This document shows, piece by piece, positions 30,503 through 39,354 of a stretch of DNA of 64,000 nucleotides (positions within the stretch are counted from its first letter, which is position 1; each line of letters begins with the position of its first letter). The notes below the pieces were generated by a model that worked only from the letters and a program-made list of their open reading frames with translations, had not been told where the DNA came from and searched no databases. The stretch comes from Rhodopseudomonas palustris (lineage in GTDB: Bacteria; Pseudomonadota; Alphaproteobacteria; Rhizobiales; Xanthobacteraceae). Location: contig NZ_CP019966.1 in the NCBI RefSeq assembly GCF_003031265.1, positions 1,674,001 through 1,738,000 on the forward strand. The letters are read 5' to 3'. The position numbers and the translations under genes are program-made.

Positions 30503-31303
30503 ATGCAGATCGCGGGCAAAGTCGTCGTCGTCACCGGCGGCGGCAATGGAATCGGGCAGGCGCTGTGCGAAGCCTTTCACAAGGCCGGCGCCGCCAAGGT
30601 CGTTGTCGCCGACCTCGATCAGGCCCGCGCCGAAGCGGTCGCCGCATCGATCGGCGGCGCGGCGTTCAAATGCGACGTGGCCAGCGAGGCCGACATCAAG
30701 CACGTGATCGAGGAGACCGAGCGCCAGTTCGGGCCGATCGATCTGTTCTGCTCCAACGCCGGGATCGGCGGCGGCTTCGATCCGATGGCCGAGAATGCCG
30801 GCGGCTCCTCCGACGAGCCGTTCATGAAGAGCTGGTTGATCCACGTGATGGCGCATGTCTATGCCGCGCGGCATCTGGTGCCGCGCTACAAGGCGCGTGG
30901 CGGCGGTTACTTCCTCAACACCATCTCGGCGGCGGGGCTGCTGTCGCAGGTCGGCAGCCCGGCCTATTCGGCCACCAAGCACGGTGCGGTCGGCTTTGCC
31001 GAAAGCCTCGCCATCGCCCACAAGGCGCACAACATCCGCGTCTCGATTCTGTGCCCGCAGGGTGTCGACACCAACATGCTGCGCTCGATCCCGAAGGGGC
31101 CGCAATCGGCCGACGGTGATCTCTCCGCCGAGCAGGTGGCGAAGGATGCGCTGCAGGGCATCGAGCAGGAAACCTTCCTGATCCTGCCGCACCCGCAAGT
31201 GATCGACTACATGCGCAAGAAGACCGAGAACTACGACCGCTGGATCGGCGGCATGGCGAAGATCCAGGCCAAGCTCCGCGAGACTTTCGGCGGCAAGGCT
31301 TAG
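30503..31303 (+). CDS. Short-chain dehydrogenase/reductase
   Basis: 266 residues, NAD(P)-dependent. Cofactor motif TGGGNGIG (residues 11-18), VADLD after strand two (an acid favouring NAD), the CSNAG motif, catalytic serine in NTISAAG and the YSATK Tyr-Lys pair. The start at 30503 follows GGGGGAAAC. 59 bp after the hemolysin III gene, possibly co-transcribed. Substrate unknown. Confidence 0.92.
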   Translation: MQIAGKVVVVTGGGNGIGQALCEAFHKAGAAKVVVADLDQARAEAVAASIGGAAFKCDVASEADIKHVIEETERQFGPIDLFCSNAGIGGGFDPMAENAGGSSDEPFMKSWLIHVMAHVYAARHLVPRYKARGGGYFLNTISAAGLLSQVGSPAYSATKHGAVGFAESLAIAHKAHNIRVSILCPQGVDTNMLRSIPKGPQSADGDLSAEQVAKDALQGIEQETFLILPHPQVIDYMRKKTENYDRWIGGMAKIQAKLRETFGGKA

Positions 31304-31432
31304 ATCGTCTCGCTTGTTCTCTCGGCGCCCTGTCGTTCGGCATCTGCTTCAGTATGTCACAGCGGCGCCGAGGAACGGATCGCCCACTCGGCGTTCCGTC
31401 TGTACAGGCGCCCACTGGGCGTCTGTTATGCG

Positions 31433-31467
31433 ATCGCACCGTCGTCCGGCGGTGCGATTCTTATTAT
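31433..31467 (+). terminator. Possible terminator or attenuator hairpin
   Basis: 9-bp stem ATCGCACCG / CGGTGCGAT (31433-31441 and 31450-31458) with 8-base loop, followed by TCTTATTAT. It lies 130 bp after the SDR stop and 22 bp before the RG-rich protein gene, so it might end the SDR transcript or control the next gene. Confidence 0.45.
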
Positions 31468-31488
31468 CGGCAGCCAACGGAGAACTTG

Positions 31489-31776
31489 ATGTCAGATCAT
31501 TCCCATCGCCGGCCAAGCTGGGTGGCGCGCAGCCTCGCGGCGATCGCCCTCACCAGCATCTATTGCTTCAGCTTCGTCGGCGCCGCGGCGGTGGTCTCAG
31601 GCGTGACCAGTACTCAAGCGCATGCCCAGCGCGGGCGTGGACGCGGCTATGGCGGCCGGGGCTATAGCGGCCGGGGCCGCGGCCGCGGTCGCGGCTGGGA
31701 ACGTGGACGGGGCCGCGGCGGGTATTACGGCGGCCGCTGCGTCGTCAACGCCGCCGGCGTCCGGATCTGCCTGTAA
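31489..31776 (+). CDS. Small exported Arg/Gly-rich (RG-repeat) protein
   Basis: 95 residues from ATG 31489, with ACGGAGAAC as a plausible ribosome site. A basic N-terminus, hydrophobic segment (SLAAIALTSIYCFSFVGAAA) and a likely cleavage after AHA give a signal peptide. The mature part is a dense RG/RGG repeat (about 15 RG units) with aromatic Y/W spacers. It ends with two cysteines eight residues apart (RCVVNAAGVRIC). No family function known; similar short RG-rich secreted proteins occur in Bradyrhizobiaceae. Start upstream at 31354 is rejected because it lacks the signal. Confidence 0.7.
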   Translation: MSDHSHRRPSWVARSLAAIALTSIYCFSFVGAAAVVSGVTSTQAHAQRGRGRGYGGRGYSGRGRGRGRGWERGRGRGGYYGGRCVVNAAGVRICL

Positions 31777-31779
31777 CGG

Positions 31780-32847
31780 TCAGGCTGACCGCACGATCTC
31801 GCGGACGTGGTCGAGCGTTTGCTCGATCATGTCTGTGCTGACGTCGAGATGCGTGCAGGCGCGGATCCGGCCTTCCATCATCGCCAGCACGACGCCGCGC
31901 CGGCGGAGCTGTGCGACCATGTCGGTGCCGGAGACGCCCGCGCCGTCCGGCTTGAAGAACACCAGATTGGTCTGCGGCGTCTGCACCGCGATGCCGTCGA
32001 TCTGCGCCAGCCCTGAGGCGAGGCGACGCGCATTGGCGTGATCATCGGCGAGGCGCTCGACCTGATGATCGAGCGCGTACAGACACGCCGCGGCGATCAC
32101 GCCGGACTGCCGCATCGCGCCGCCGAGCCGCTGCTTCCAACGCCACACTTCATCGATGAAGTCGCGCGGGCCTGCCAGCACCGCGCCGACCGGCGCAGCG
32201 AGTCCCTTGCTGAAATCGATCCACGCCGAATCCCAGCCCTTGGTCATCTCCTTGGCGCTGATACCTGTGGCCACCACCGCATTCATCAGCCGCGCGCCGT
32301 CGATATGCGTCCATAGCCCGTCCTCCTTGCCGGCCGCGGCGACCGCATCGAGCGTGGCCTGCGGCCAGATCGTGCCGCCGCCGATATTGGCGGTCTGCTC
32401 GGCGCTGACTAGGACTTGCGGAGGTTCGTAGCGGGTCTTCGGATGCAGCGCGGCGCGGAATGCCTCGAGTGAGAATTGGCCGTCGTCGCCGTCCAGGCCC
32501 GTGATCTGAAAGCCGCCGAGCGCGGCGTGCGCGCCGCCTTCGCGCGACAGGATGTGGGCGGTGCGATGCGCGATGATCTCGTCGCCGGGCCGGCAGGTCG
32601 CGAGCGTGGTCGTGACGTTGCACATCGTGCCCGAGGGCAGGAACACGGCGGCCTGCTTGCCGAGCAGCGCCGCGACGCGCTCCTGCAACAGGTTGGTGGT
32701 CGGATCGTCGCCGGTCTGTTCGTCGCCGACCTCGGCCCGCGCCATCGCCTCGCGCATCGCCGGCGTGGGGCGCGTCTGGGTGTCGGAGAGCAGGTTGATC
32801 CACACCGGCGGCGCGTTCGGATCGGGCTTTGATGGGATGTAGGCCAT
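31780..32847 (-). CDS. ltaE: Low-specificity L-threonine aldolase
   Basis: About 355 residues from M at 32847 (MAYIPSKPD); an upstream ATG at 32862 is also in frame. PLP fold type I enzyme cleaving threonine or allo-threonine to glycine and acetaldehyde. Motifs: LLSDTQTRPTPAMREAM, VGDEQTGDDPTTNLLQERVA, FLPSGTMCN and the PLP-lysine region WIDFSKGLAAP. Convergent with the RG-rich protein, stops only 3 bp apart. Cytoplasmic. Confidence 0.9.
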   Translation of the reverse strand: MAYIPSKPDPNAPPVWINLLSDTQTRPTPAMREAMARAEVGDEQTGDDPTTNLLQERVAALLGKQAAVFLPSGTMCNVTTTLATCRPGDEIIAHRTAHILSREGGAHAALGGFQITGLDGDDGQFSLEAFRAALHPKTRYEPPQVLVSAEQTANIGGGTIWPQATLDAVAAAGKEDGLWTHIDGARLMNAVVATGISAKEMTKGWDSAWIDFSKGLAAPVGAVLAGPRDFIDEVWRWKQRLGGAMRQSGVIAAACLYALDHQVERLADDHANARRLASGLAQIDGIAVQTPQTNLVFFKPDGAGVSGTDMVAQLRRRGVVLAMMEGRIRACTHLDVSTDMIEQTLDHVREIVRSA

Positions 32848-32938
32848 GCCCGAGGCTAACATGCCGGGCGCGAAGCGGAAGGGATCTGTCCGGACACGAT
32901 CAGGTCAGCGGGATGTGATTGGTACCACCCCCAAGGCA

Positions 32939-33078
32939 GTCATTCCGGGGCGCGCGAAGCGCGAACCCGGAATCTCGCGGTTACCCCATGCGGCCTTCGC
33001 CACGCACCCGCTGAACTCTCATGCGCAATATCCTCGAGATTCCGGGTTCGCTCACTTCGTGAGCGCCCCGGAATGACG
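32939..33078. repeat. Palindromic intergenic repeat, family B (copy 2)
   Basis: GTCATTCCGGGGCGCGCGAA through GAGCGCCCCGGAATGAC; 140 bp with complementary ends and internal GAACCCGGAATCTCG / GAGATTCCGGGTTCG arms. With the terminator at 33099 it accounts for most of the 321-bp gap 32848-33168; nothing coding is supported there. Confidence 0.88.
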
Positions 33079-33098
33079 GTGACTTGTCATTCGCATCG

Positions 33099-33132
33099 CG
33101 CAAACAAAAAGGCCCCGGCGAACCGGGGCCTT
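33099..33132 (-). terminator. Rho-independent terminator of rpsD
   Basis: On the minus strand, AAGGCCCCGG and CCGGGGCCTT form a perfect 10-bp stem with a 4-base loop, followed by TTTGTTTG. It lies 37 bp past the rpsD stop. Confidence 0.88.
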
Positions 33133-33168
33133 GATGCATCGGACTGAGCAGCAATCAGTACGAAGAAA

Positions 33169-33786
33169 TTAGCGCGAATAGAATTCGACGATCAGATGCG
33201 GCTCCATCTGCACCGCGAACGGCACGTCGGAGAGAGCCGGGATGCGCGCGAACTTCGCGGTCATCTTGTTGTGGTCGACTTCGATGTAGTCCGGCACGTC
33301 GCGCTCGGCGAGCTGGCTGGCTTCGAGCACGAAGGCGAGCTGCTTCGAGGCTTCCTTGACCTCGATCACGTCACCGACCCGCACCTTGTAGCTCGGGATG
33401 TTGACGCGCTTGCCGTTGACCTTGATGTGGCCGTGATTGATGAACTGGCGGGCCGCGAACATCGTCGACACGAACTTGGCGCGGTACACCACGGCGTCGA
33501 GACGGCGCTCGAGCAGGCCGATCAGGTTCTCGCCCGAGTCGCCCTTCAGCCGGGTCGCCTCGACGTAGATGGCGTGGAACTGACGCTCGGAAATGTTGGC
33601 GTAGTAGCCCTTCAGCTTCTGCTTGGCGCGCAGCTGGACGCCGAAGTCGGACAGCTTGCCCTTGCGGCGCTGGCCGTGCTGGCCGGGGCCGTATTCGCGG
33701 CGGTTGACCGGGCTCTTCGGACGGCCCCAGATGTTCTGGCCCATCCGGCGGTCGAGTTTATACTTGGCTTCAGCGCGCTTTGTCAT
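33169..33786 (-). CDS. rpsD: 30S ribosomal protein S4
   Basis: 205 residues from M at 33786 ([16 protein letters not shown]). Primary 16S rRNA-binding protein of the small subunit body. S4 RNA-binding domain shows [36 protein letters not shown]. The [17 protein letters not shown] segment is the alphaproteobacterial form that lacks the zinc cysteines. Longer in-frame starts upstream (to 33834) are ignored on family length. Stands alone with its own terminator, as usual in Rhizobiales. Confidence 0.97.
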   Translation of the reverse strand: MTKRAEAKYKLDRRMGQNIWGRPKSPVNRREYGPGQHGQRRKGKLSDFGVQLRAKQKLKGYYANISERQFHAIYVEATRLKGDSGENLIGLLERRLDAVVYRAKFVSTMFAARQFINHGHIKVNGKRVNIPSYKVRVGDVIEVKEASKQLAFVLEASQLAERDVPDYIEVDHNKMTAKFARIPALSDVPFAVQMEPHLIVEFYSR

Positions 33787-33974
33787 CGCGTCCTCTAGGG
33801 TTGGAGTTGTGAGGAAACGCGCCCTCCTGTGCATGGGGAAAATCCCCTGCCGACAGGTCCGTCCTTAAAGCATAAGGGGAGGACCACGGGTCGCGAAACG
33901 CAACGCGGGCCGAAACCGGCCCGCGAGCGGGGGCTTTCTAGGGGGAAAGCCCTGGGATGTCAATTCGGGCCGGC

Positions 33975-34751
33975 TCAAGGCCCGGCTGCGGCCCGAAGCG
34001 CTCGGGCTGGGCGGTCCAGGCGCTCGATCTCGGCCGTAATCGTGGTGTTCAGCACCTGTTCCAGCCGGGTCGTCAGCCGCGCAATCGGGGCAGCGTCGAT
34101 CACACGGTGGTCGAACCGGACGATCACCTCCAAGCGGCCGTCGTCGGCGAGTCGGCCGTAGCTCAGGATGTAGGGACCGGGGCTGACCGGATAGAGGTCG
34201 CCGGGACCGAACGCCGAGACCGAGGACAGTCCGAAGCTGCCGAAGAAGTTCGCCCGCGGCCGATTCAGCGACATCCCAGCCCACCAGGCGATCCGCCGCA
34301 GCGGCCACGGCATCCGGCTGATCCGCAGCAGCTTGCGGAACATCGGCACGGTTTCGATCGGCGCGGTGCTGGCGCTACGGATGATCGCGTCGACCTCGGG
34401 CAGCGGTAGCGTGTCGGCTGCGGTCACCTTCTGCATCAGCACGCAGTCTTCGCCGTCGATGCGGCGGGCGACCGCGATCATGCCGACGCTCTTCGGCACC
34501 TCGAAGAAGTGCGGCCACGGAAAGGCGATATACAGCGTCCGCAGCACCGGCTCGTCGCGTGCGACCAGGCTGAATGCCTTGGCGAAGATCGCGGCGAAGC
34601 CTGGCGGCGATGCTGCGGCAGCCCGGGCTCGCGCCAGCGGGCCAAGATGCAACGTGCGCCGGTAGCTGATCAGCGGCACGCCCTGCGAGGCGTGCATCAA
34701 ATCGGCAATCAACCTGCGCGGCGCCGAAATCCGACGTGTTTTGCCCCGCAT
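33975..34751 (-). CDS. 2-oxoacid dehydrogenase E2-like acyltransferase domain protein, without lipoyl domain
   Basis: 258 residues beginning MRGKTRRISAPRRLIADLMHASQ. The C-terminal FDHRVIDAAPIARL corresponds to the catalytic HRxxD motif of dihydrolipoamide acyltransferases, though the usual Gly after Asp is Ala. No lipoyl or E1/E3-binding domain is present, so this is not a complex core subunit; it may be a stand-alone CoA acyltransferase of the CAT fold. Start ATG 34751 overlaps the cupin gene stop (TAATG), so it is translationally coupled. Function unknown. Confidence 0.7.
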   Translation of the reverse strand: MRGKTRRISAPRRLIADLMHASQGVPLISYRRTLHLGPLARARAAAASPPGFAAIFAKAFSLVARDEPVLRTLYIAFPWPHFFEVPKSVGMIAVARRIDGEDCVLMQKVTAADTLPLPEVDAIIRSASTAPIETVPMFRKLLRISRMPWPLRRIAWWAGMSLNRPRANFFGSFGLSSVSAFGPGDLYPVSPGPYILSYGRLADDGRLEVIVRFDHRVIDAAPIARLTTRLEQVLNTTITAEIERLDRPARALRAAAGP

Positions 34752-35146
34752 TACTTGGCGGGTGTTGCCAGCGGCTTGGTCTTGTCGACCACCCACACCG
34801 CCATCACCTTGGCGCCCTTGTCGCCGTGCACCTTGGCATCGTGCACCACGCCAGCCGGGATCACGTAGGAATCGCCGGCCTTGAGGTGCTTGTCGGGTTC
34901 GCCGTCGATGCTCATCACTGCTTCGCCCTCGAGCAGATAGCCGGTCTCGATGCCGGGATGGGTGTGCCGGCCGATATTGCCGCCCGGTGGCAGCTCGGCG
35001 AGACCGCTGACGGTGACATAGCCGTCGGGGAATTCGATCTTCTGCAGCGGCGTGCGCTTGATGTCGCTCTGCTGCGCGACGGCGGCGCCTGCAGCAGCTA
35101 CCATGGCGCACGCGACCAGGATGTGACGCAAGGTTTTGATTGTCAT
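34751..35146 (-). CDS. Exported cupin-domain protein
   Basis: 131 residues from ATG 35146. Signal peptide (about 1-24) ends AAVAQQ. The cupin core shows GGNIGRHTHPGIETGYLLEGE (metal histidines in HTHP, Glu) and AGDSYVIPAGVVHDAK (second His). Periplasmic, metal-binding; substrate unknown. GGAGGAGCCCC lies before the start. Overlaps the next gene by one base. The longer open frame to 35479 overlaps murI antisense and is not coding. Confidence 0.85.
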   Translation of the reverse strand: MTIKTLRHILVACAMVAAAGAAVAQQSDIKRTPLQKIEFPDGYVTVSGLAELPPGGNIGRHTHPGIETGYLLEGEAVMSIDGEPDKHLKAGDSYVIPAGVVHDAKVHGDKGAKVMAVWVVDKTKPLATPAK

Positions 35147-35199
35147 TGGGGCTCCTCCGGGGCGCAAAGCTAGCAGCGTCCCGGCAGGCGGAAAAGCGC

Positions 35200-35994
35200 T
35201 CAGGCCGGAATGCGGCCGCCGAAATACGGCGCCAGCGCCGCGCTGGCCCGTGGATGGCGGCCCGAGGTGAAGATCATCTCGGCGCCCGGCGTCGGGGCAT
35301 GGCCCGTAGCCGGGCCGAGCAGGGTGACGACGCGGCGGGCGATTGCGGGGGCCGGATCGATCCAATCGACCGGCCAGGGCGCCAGACGGACCAGCCGGTC
35401 GAGCAGCAATGGATAATGTGTGCAGGCCAGCACCACCGCATCGGTGCGGCCGCGTTTGGCGTCGGCTTCGACGAAACACGGCGCGATCTCGGCGCGGATC
35501 GCTGCGTCGGTCACTTCGCCGCCGCCGAGCGCCGTCTCCGCCAACGTAGCGAGCCGGATCGATCCGACCAGCGACACCTCGCAGCCTTGGGCGAAATCGC
35601 GGATCAGCGCGCGGGTGTATTCGAGCCGCACCGTCGCTGAGGTGCCGAGCACCGAGACACGCTTGGTGCGGGAGCCCGCGCAGGCCGGCTTGATCGCCGG
35701 CACCGTGCCGACGAACGGCACCCGGTAGCGGGCCCGCAGCGGCGCCAGAGTCATGGTCGAGGCGGTGTTGCAGGCGATCACGACGAGGTCCGGCGCGTGC
35801 GCCGCGATCAGCTCGCCCATCAGCGGCACGACGCGGCCGATCACCGCCTCTTCGCTGCGCTGCCCGTAGGGGAAGAACGCGTCGTCGCCGACATAGACGT
35901 AGTGCGCGTCGGGGCGCGCGCGGACCACTTCGCGCAGCACCGTCAGGCCGCCGAGGCCCGAATCGAACACCAGGATTGTGGGGAGCGAGGTCAC
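35200..35994 (-). CDS. murI: Glutamate racemase
   Basis: 264 residues, GTG start. Makes D-glutamate for peptidoglycan. Catalytic cysteines in VVIACNTAST and VVLACTHYPLL, with the acid in FDSGLGGLTVL and the GDDAFFPYG(Q)R loop (the family has G(D)xxxxPYG). Cytoplasmic. Ends 53 bp before the cupin gene start; could be the first gene of that minus-strand group. Confidence 0.94.
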   Translation of the reverse strand: MTSLPTILVFDSGLGGLTVLREVVRARPDAHYVYVGDDAFFPYGQRSEEAVIGRVVPLMGELIAAHAPDLVVIACNTASTMTLAPLRARYRVPFVGTVPAIKPACAGSRTKRVSVLGTSATVRLEYTRALIRDFAQGCEVSLVGSIRLATLAETALGGGEVTDAAIRAEIAPCFVEADAKRGRTDAVVLACTHYPLLLDRLVRLAPWPVDWIDPAPAIARRVVTLLGPATGHAPTPGAEMIFTSGRHPRASAALAPYFGGRIPA

Positions 35995-36076
35995 GGCGGC
36001 GACCTTACCCGATCTTGGTTAGCTTTCGGTTGTCGATCGCGCGATGCAGCCCTGCGGAGACGGCAAAGCCACCGGG

Positions 36077-36565
36077 TCAGTGGCTGTCGGCGACCTCGGT
36101 CGGCGGTACCTTGCGCTTGACCCGCTTGATGGTGCCCGAGAACGTGAACAGCGGCCGCTCGCCGCTCTTGAGGATGCCGCGCACGAAGATCAGCGACTTG
36201 CCGGCCCGGGTGACTTCGCCGGTCGCTTCGATCAGCTCGCCCTCGAATGCCGCATCGAGAAATTCGGCGCCGAACGCCACCGTCACGCCGGGGCCCTGCA
36301 ATTCGCGGACGGCGATCGCGAACAGGCAATAGTCGGCGAAGGTCATGAAGCAGCCACCGTGCACCGCCTTCATGCCGTTGAGGTGCTTCTTCTCGACCCG
36401 GAAGGCGCAACGGACGCGGCCGTCGTCATCGATCCGATGCCAGAACGGCCCGTTGTGCGATTCGAAAGTGTCCCGCGTCCACGTTCGCCAGCCGGCGAAC
36501 TCACCTTCGGTTGCGGTGAAAAGGTCCGGGCGACTGGGACGTGTCGGTTCGACGGTGGTGGTCAA
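36077..36565 (-). CDS. PaaI-family acyl-CoA thioesterase
   Basis: 162-residue hot-dog fold protein. Motif [23 protein letters not shown] contains the H-G-G and the catalytic-helix acid (ADY), and [21 protein letters not shown] is the second half. Likely hydrolyses short or aromatic acyl-CoA. Divergent from the trpB2 gene, 154 bp gap. Not adjacent to a catabolic cluster. Confidence 0.88.
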   Translation of the reverse strand: MTTTVEPTRPSRPDLFTATEGEFAGWRTWTRDTFESHNGPFWHRIDDDGRVRCAFRVEKKHLNGMKAVHGGCFMTFADYCLFAIAVRELQGPGVTVAFGAEFLDAAFEGELIEATGEVTRAGKSLIFVRGILKSGERPLFTFSGTIKRVKRKVPPTEVADSH

Positions 36566-36719
36566 GGGGCGTTATCCTTTGGTCTATCGTTTGGTCCATA
36601 AAACTGATGCCGCGCTGCAATGCAAATCCACAAATCTAATTGACACTGCGCAATTGGCAGGCAGGTCGCCGCTGTATACCCTCCCGGGCCGCAAAACCGG
36701 CCGCGTAAGGGAGAATAGA

Positions 36720-38084
36720 ATGAGCGACCAGATCAAGTATGTGCTGGACGAGGAGAACATCCCGAAGTCCTGGTACAATCTCAACGCCGACTTCCCGACG
36801 CCGATGCCACCGGTCCTGCATCCGGGCACGCATCAGCCGGTCGGTCCGAGCGATCTGGAGCCGCTGTTTCCGATGGAGCTGATCCTCCAGGAGGTCGCGA
36901 CCGAGCGCTACATCGAGATTCCCGAGCCGGTCCGCGACGTATTCCGGATGTGGCGCCCTGCGCCGCTGATCCGTGCGCGCCGCCTCGAGCAGGCGCTCGG
37001 CACCCCCGCCAAGATCTACTTCAAGTACGAAGGCGTTTCGCCGGCCGGATCGCACAAGCCGAACACCGCGGTGCCGCAGGCCTGGTACAACAAGCAGGTC
37101 GGCATCAAGAAGCTGTCGACCGAGACTGGTGCCGGGCAGTGGGGCTCGTCGCTGGCGTTCGCCGGCTCGCTGTTCGGGCTCGACGTCCTCGTCTTCCAGG
37201 TCCGCGTGTCGTACGACCAGAAGCCGTATCGCCGCGCGCTGATGGAGACCTACGGTGCCCGCTGCATCGCGTCGCCGTCTAACGAGACCGATTCCGGCCG
37301 CGCCATCCTTGAGAAGAATCCGAACAGCCCCGGCTCGCTCGGCATCGCGATCTCCGAAGCGGTGGAAGTCGCCGCCAAGAACCCGGACATCAAGTACGCG
37401 CTGGGTTCGGTGCTCAATCACGTCATGCTGCACCAGACCATCATTGGCGAAGAAGCCATCAAGCAGTTCGAAATGGCGGGCGATGATCCGGACGTGGTGA
37501 TCGGCTGCGCCGGCGGCGGTTCGAACTTCGCCGGCCTTGCCTTCCCGTTCCTCGGCCTGCAGCTCCGCGGCGGCCGCAAGCGGCGCATCATCGCGGTCGA
37601 ACCGGCGGCATGCCCGACCCTGACCCGCGGCACTTATGCTTACGACTTCGGCGACACCGCGCATCTCACCCCGCTGGTGAAGATGCACACGCTCGGCTCG
37701 ACCTTCATGCCGCCGGGCTTCCACGCCGGCGGCCTGCGCTATCACGGCATGAGCGGGATGGTGTCGCACGCCTACGAACTCGGCCTGATCGAAGCGCGTG
37801 CTTACAAGCAGGTCGGCTGCTTCGAAGCCGGCGTGCAGTTCGCTCGCACCGAAGGCATCGTGCCGGCGCCGGAATCCACCCATGCGGTGCGCTGCGCGAT
37901 CGACGAGGCGCTGCGCTGCAAGGAGGAGGGCAAGTCGGAAACGATTCTGTTCAACCTCTCCGGCCACGGCCACTTCGACATGCAGGCCTACATCAACTAC
38001 TTCGAAGGCAAGCTGGTCGATCAGGACTACGACGAAGCCGACCTCGCCACCGCGCTGGCCGGCCTGCCGGCGGTCGCGGCATAG
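36720..38084 (+). CDS. TrpB2-type pyridoxal-phosphate enzyme (tryptophan synthase beta-like)
   Basis: 454 residues, the size of the TrpB2 subgroup rather than TrpB1 (about 400). Motifs: [14 protein letters not shown] with the PLP lysine in [18 protein letters not shown], the phosphate-binding loop [11 protein letters not shown], and [11 protein letters not shown]. TrpB2 proteins work without TrpA and may use serine plus indole or related nucleophiles. GTAAGGGAG lies before the ATG at 36720. Its last 298 bp are repeated at 39810-40107. No other trp gene is near. Confidence 0.93.
   Translation: MSDQIKYVLDEENIPKSWYNLNADFPTPMPPVLHPGTHQPVGPSDLEPLFPMELILQEVATERYIEIPEPVRDVFRMWRPAPLIRARRLEQALGTPAKIYFKYEGVSPAGSHKPNTAVPQAWYNKQVGIKKLSTETGAGQWGSSLAFAGSLFGLDVLVFQVRVSYDQKPYRRALMETYGARCIASPSNETDSGRAILEKNPNSPGSLGIAISEAVEVAAKNPDIKYALGSVLNHVMLHQTIIGEEAIKQFEMAGDDPDVVIGCAGGGSNFAGLAFPFLGLQLRGGRKRRIIAVEPAACPTLTRGTYAYDFGDTAHLTPLVKMHTLGSTFMPPGFHAGGLRYHGMSGMVSHAYELGLIEARAYKQVGCFEAGVQFARTEGIVPAPESTHAVRCAIDEALRCKEEGKSETILFNLSGHGHFDMQAYINYFEGKLVDQDYDEADLATALAGLPAVAA
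37783..38080 (+). repeat. Direct repeat, left copy: 3' end of the trpB2 gene
   Basis: 298 bp inside the intact trpB2 gene, matching 39810-40107 with 8 differences counted by eye (about 97% identity; all but one synonymous, the exception Glu to Asp). The homology stops at 37783 upstream and at 38080, one base before the left gene's stop region diverges. The constant offset is 2027 bp. Confidence 0.95.
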
Positions 38085-38400
38085 CTCTGAAGCCAACCAC
38101 AAGGTACTGACCCAACCTCTCCCCGCCCTGCGCGGGGAGAGGCCCGATTGCGAGGCACCGAGTGAGGGGCGTAACACGGCTTCATCCGCAGTCGATCTCT
38201 CGGGTCGGCACAGCCCCCCTCCCAGCACGACGTCGACCGCGGTAGATTCCGCCTCATCCCCCCCCCTCGCAGAGCGCGGCGAAGGAGCCTGCCCGGACTA
38301 GGGCGAAGGCTGCGCCCGAGTTTGAAGGGAAACACCGCAGAAGTTGCAGAATCAGCTAGGTTCTCCAACGGGTGCATTTGCGTCACTATTGGGGGGCGGT
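38085..38400. other. Non-coding interval between trpB2 and the TIR gene, with family C repeat
   Basis: 316 bp. CCTCTCCCCGC / GCGGGGAGAGG hairpin at 38116-38142 begins a family C element whose right-hand arm (CCCCCCTCGCAGAGC) is degraded around 38260-38280. From about 38300 the base composition drops and the sequence becomes unlike the host; this is the likely left edge of the foreign DNA. The TIR promoter must lie here, but no convincing -35/-10 pair is visible. Confidence 0.6.
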
Positions 38401-39354
38401 ATGCCCAACGTCTTTTTTTCCTATTCGCACGCCGACGAAGCATTGCGCGACCAGATCGAGACGCAACTTGCGCTTCTCAAGCGCCAAGGAATCATCGACG
38501 TTTGGCATGATCGACGTATTGGTGCGGGACGAGAGTTCGCGCGAGAGATTGATCAGCACGTCGAAAGCGACGAGATCATCCTCCTTCTCGTCAGCGCTGA
38601 TTTCCTTGCGTCCGACTATTGCTATGAAAAGGAAATGCTCCGCGCGTTGACGCGGCATGATGCTGGCGACGCCGTCGTGATTCCCGTTATTCTCCGCGCC
38701 TGCGATTGGCACGGTGCGCCCTTCGGAAAACTAAACGCTGTTCCCCGTGATGGAAAGCCCATCACGCAATTCGCCGATCGTGACGCCGCCATGTTTGAAG
38801 TGGTAAGGGCGGTCCGCTCCGTGGCTGAGCGTTTGGGCTCTGTCGCTTCGCCCAAGAAATCTGAGCAAGATGTCGCACGTTCGAGCGTGCAGGGTATGCC
38901 TGCGCCGCGAAGCAGCAATCTGCGGTTGGCCAAAACGTTCAACGACAAAGACAAAGACGAGTTTCGCACGGAAGGCTTCGAGTATCTCTCGCGCTTTTTT
39001 GAGAACTCCATAGCAGAACTCTCCAAACGCAATCCTGGCATTGAGGCGACCTTTCGGAAGATCGACGCAAACCGCTTCGTCGCGAAGGCCTACAGGAACG
39101 GGCGATCAGCGACCTCTTGCACTGTCTTCATGGGGGGGATGATGGGCAATGGCATCTCCTATCTTGCCAGAGAGACAACTGAGAGCAATTCGCACAATGA
39201 AATGTTGACGGTGGAGGCCGACGACCAAGCGCTTTACTTTCAGTCGTTCGGCATGACGATGGGACGTGGTGACAGACAGAAATTTAGCTATGAAGGGGCG
39301 GCCGAGCTTTACTGGAGCATGTTCATTGAGCCCCTTCAGCAAGGGAAACAATGA
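38401..39354 (+). CDS. TIR-domain protein, probable NADase effector of a prokaryotic immunity-type system
   Basis: 317 residues from ATG 38401 (GGGGGGCGG upstream); a longer TTG start at 38344 is possible. TIR domain at 1-145: FFSYSHADE strand/BB-loop start, VWHDRRIGAGREF, ILLLVSADFLASDYC, then C-x3-E with Glu78 at the place of the NAD-hydrolysing glutamate of bacterial and SARM1 TIRs. A linker (146-172) leads to a second domain (173-313) with LAKTFNDKDKDEF, DANRFVAKAYRNG, NEMLTVEADD and WSMFIEPLQ, likely sensor or oligomerisation. Clearly lower G+C than neighbours: 30 of 60 bases at 38461-38520. Paired with the next gene by ATGA overlap. Confidence 0.87.
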   Translation: MPNVFFSYSHADEALRDQIETQLALLKRQGIIDVWHDRRIGAGREFAREIDQHVESDEIILLLVSADFLASDYCYEKEMLRALTRHDAGDAVVIPVILRACDWHGAPFGKLNAVPRDGKPITQFADRDAAMFEVVRAVRSVAERLGSVASPKKSEQDVARSSVQGMPAPRSSNLRLAKTFNDKDKDEFRTEGFEYLSRFFENSIAELSKRNPGIEATFRKIDANRFVAKAYRNGRSATSCTVFMGGMMGNGISYLARETTESNSHNEMLTVEADDQALYFQSFGMTMGRGDRQKFSYEGAAELYWSMFIEPLQQGKQ

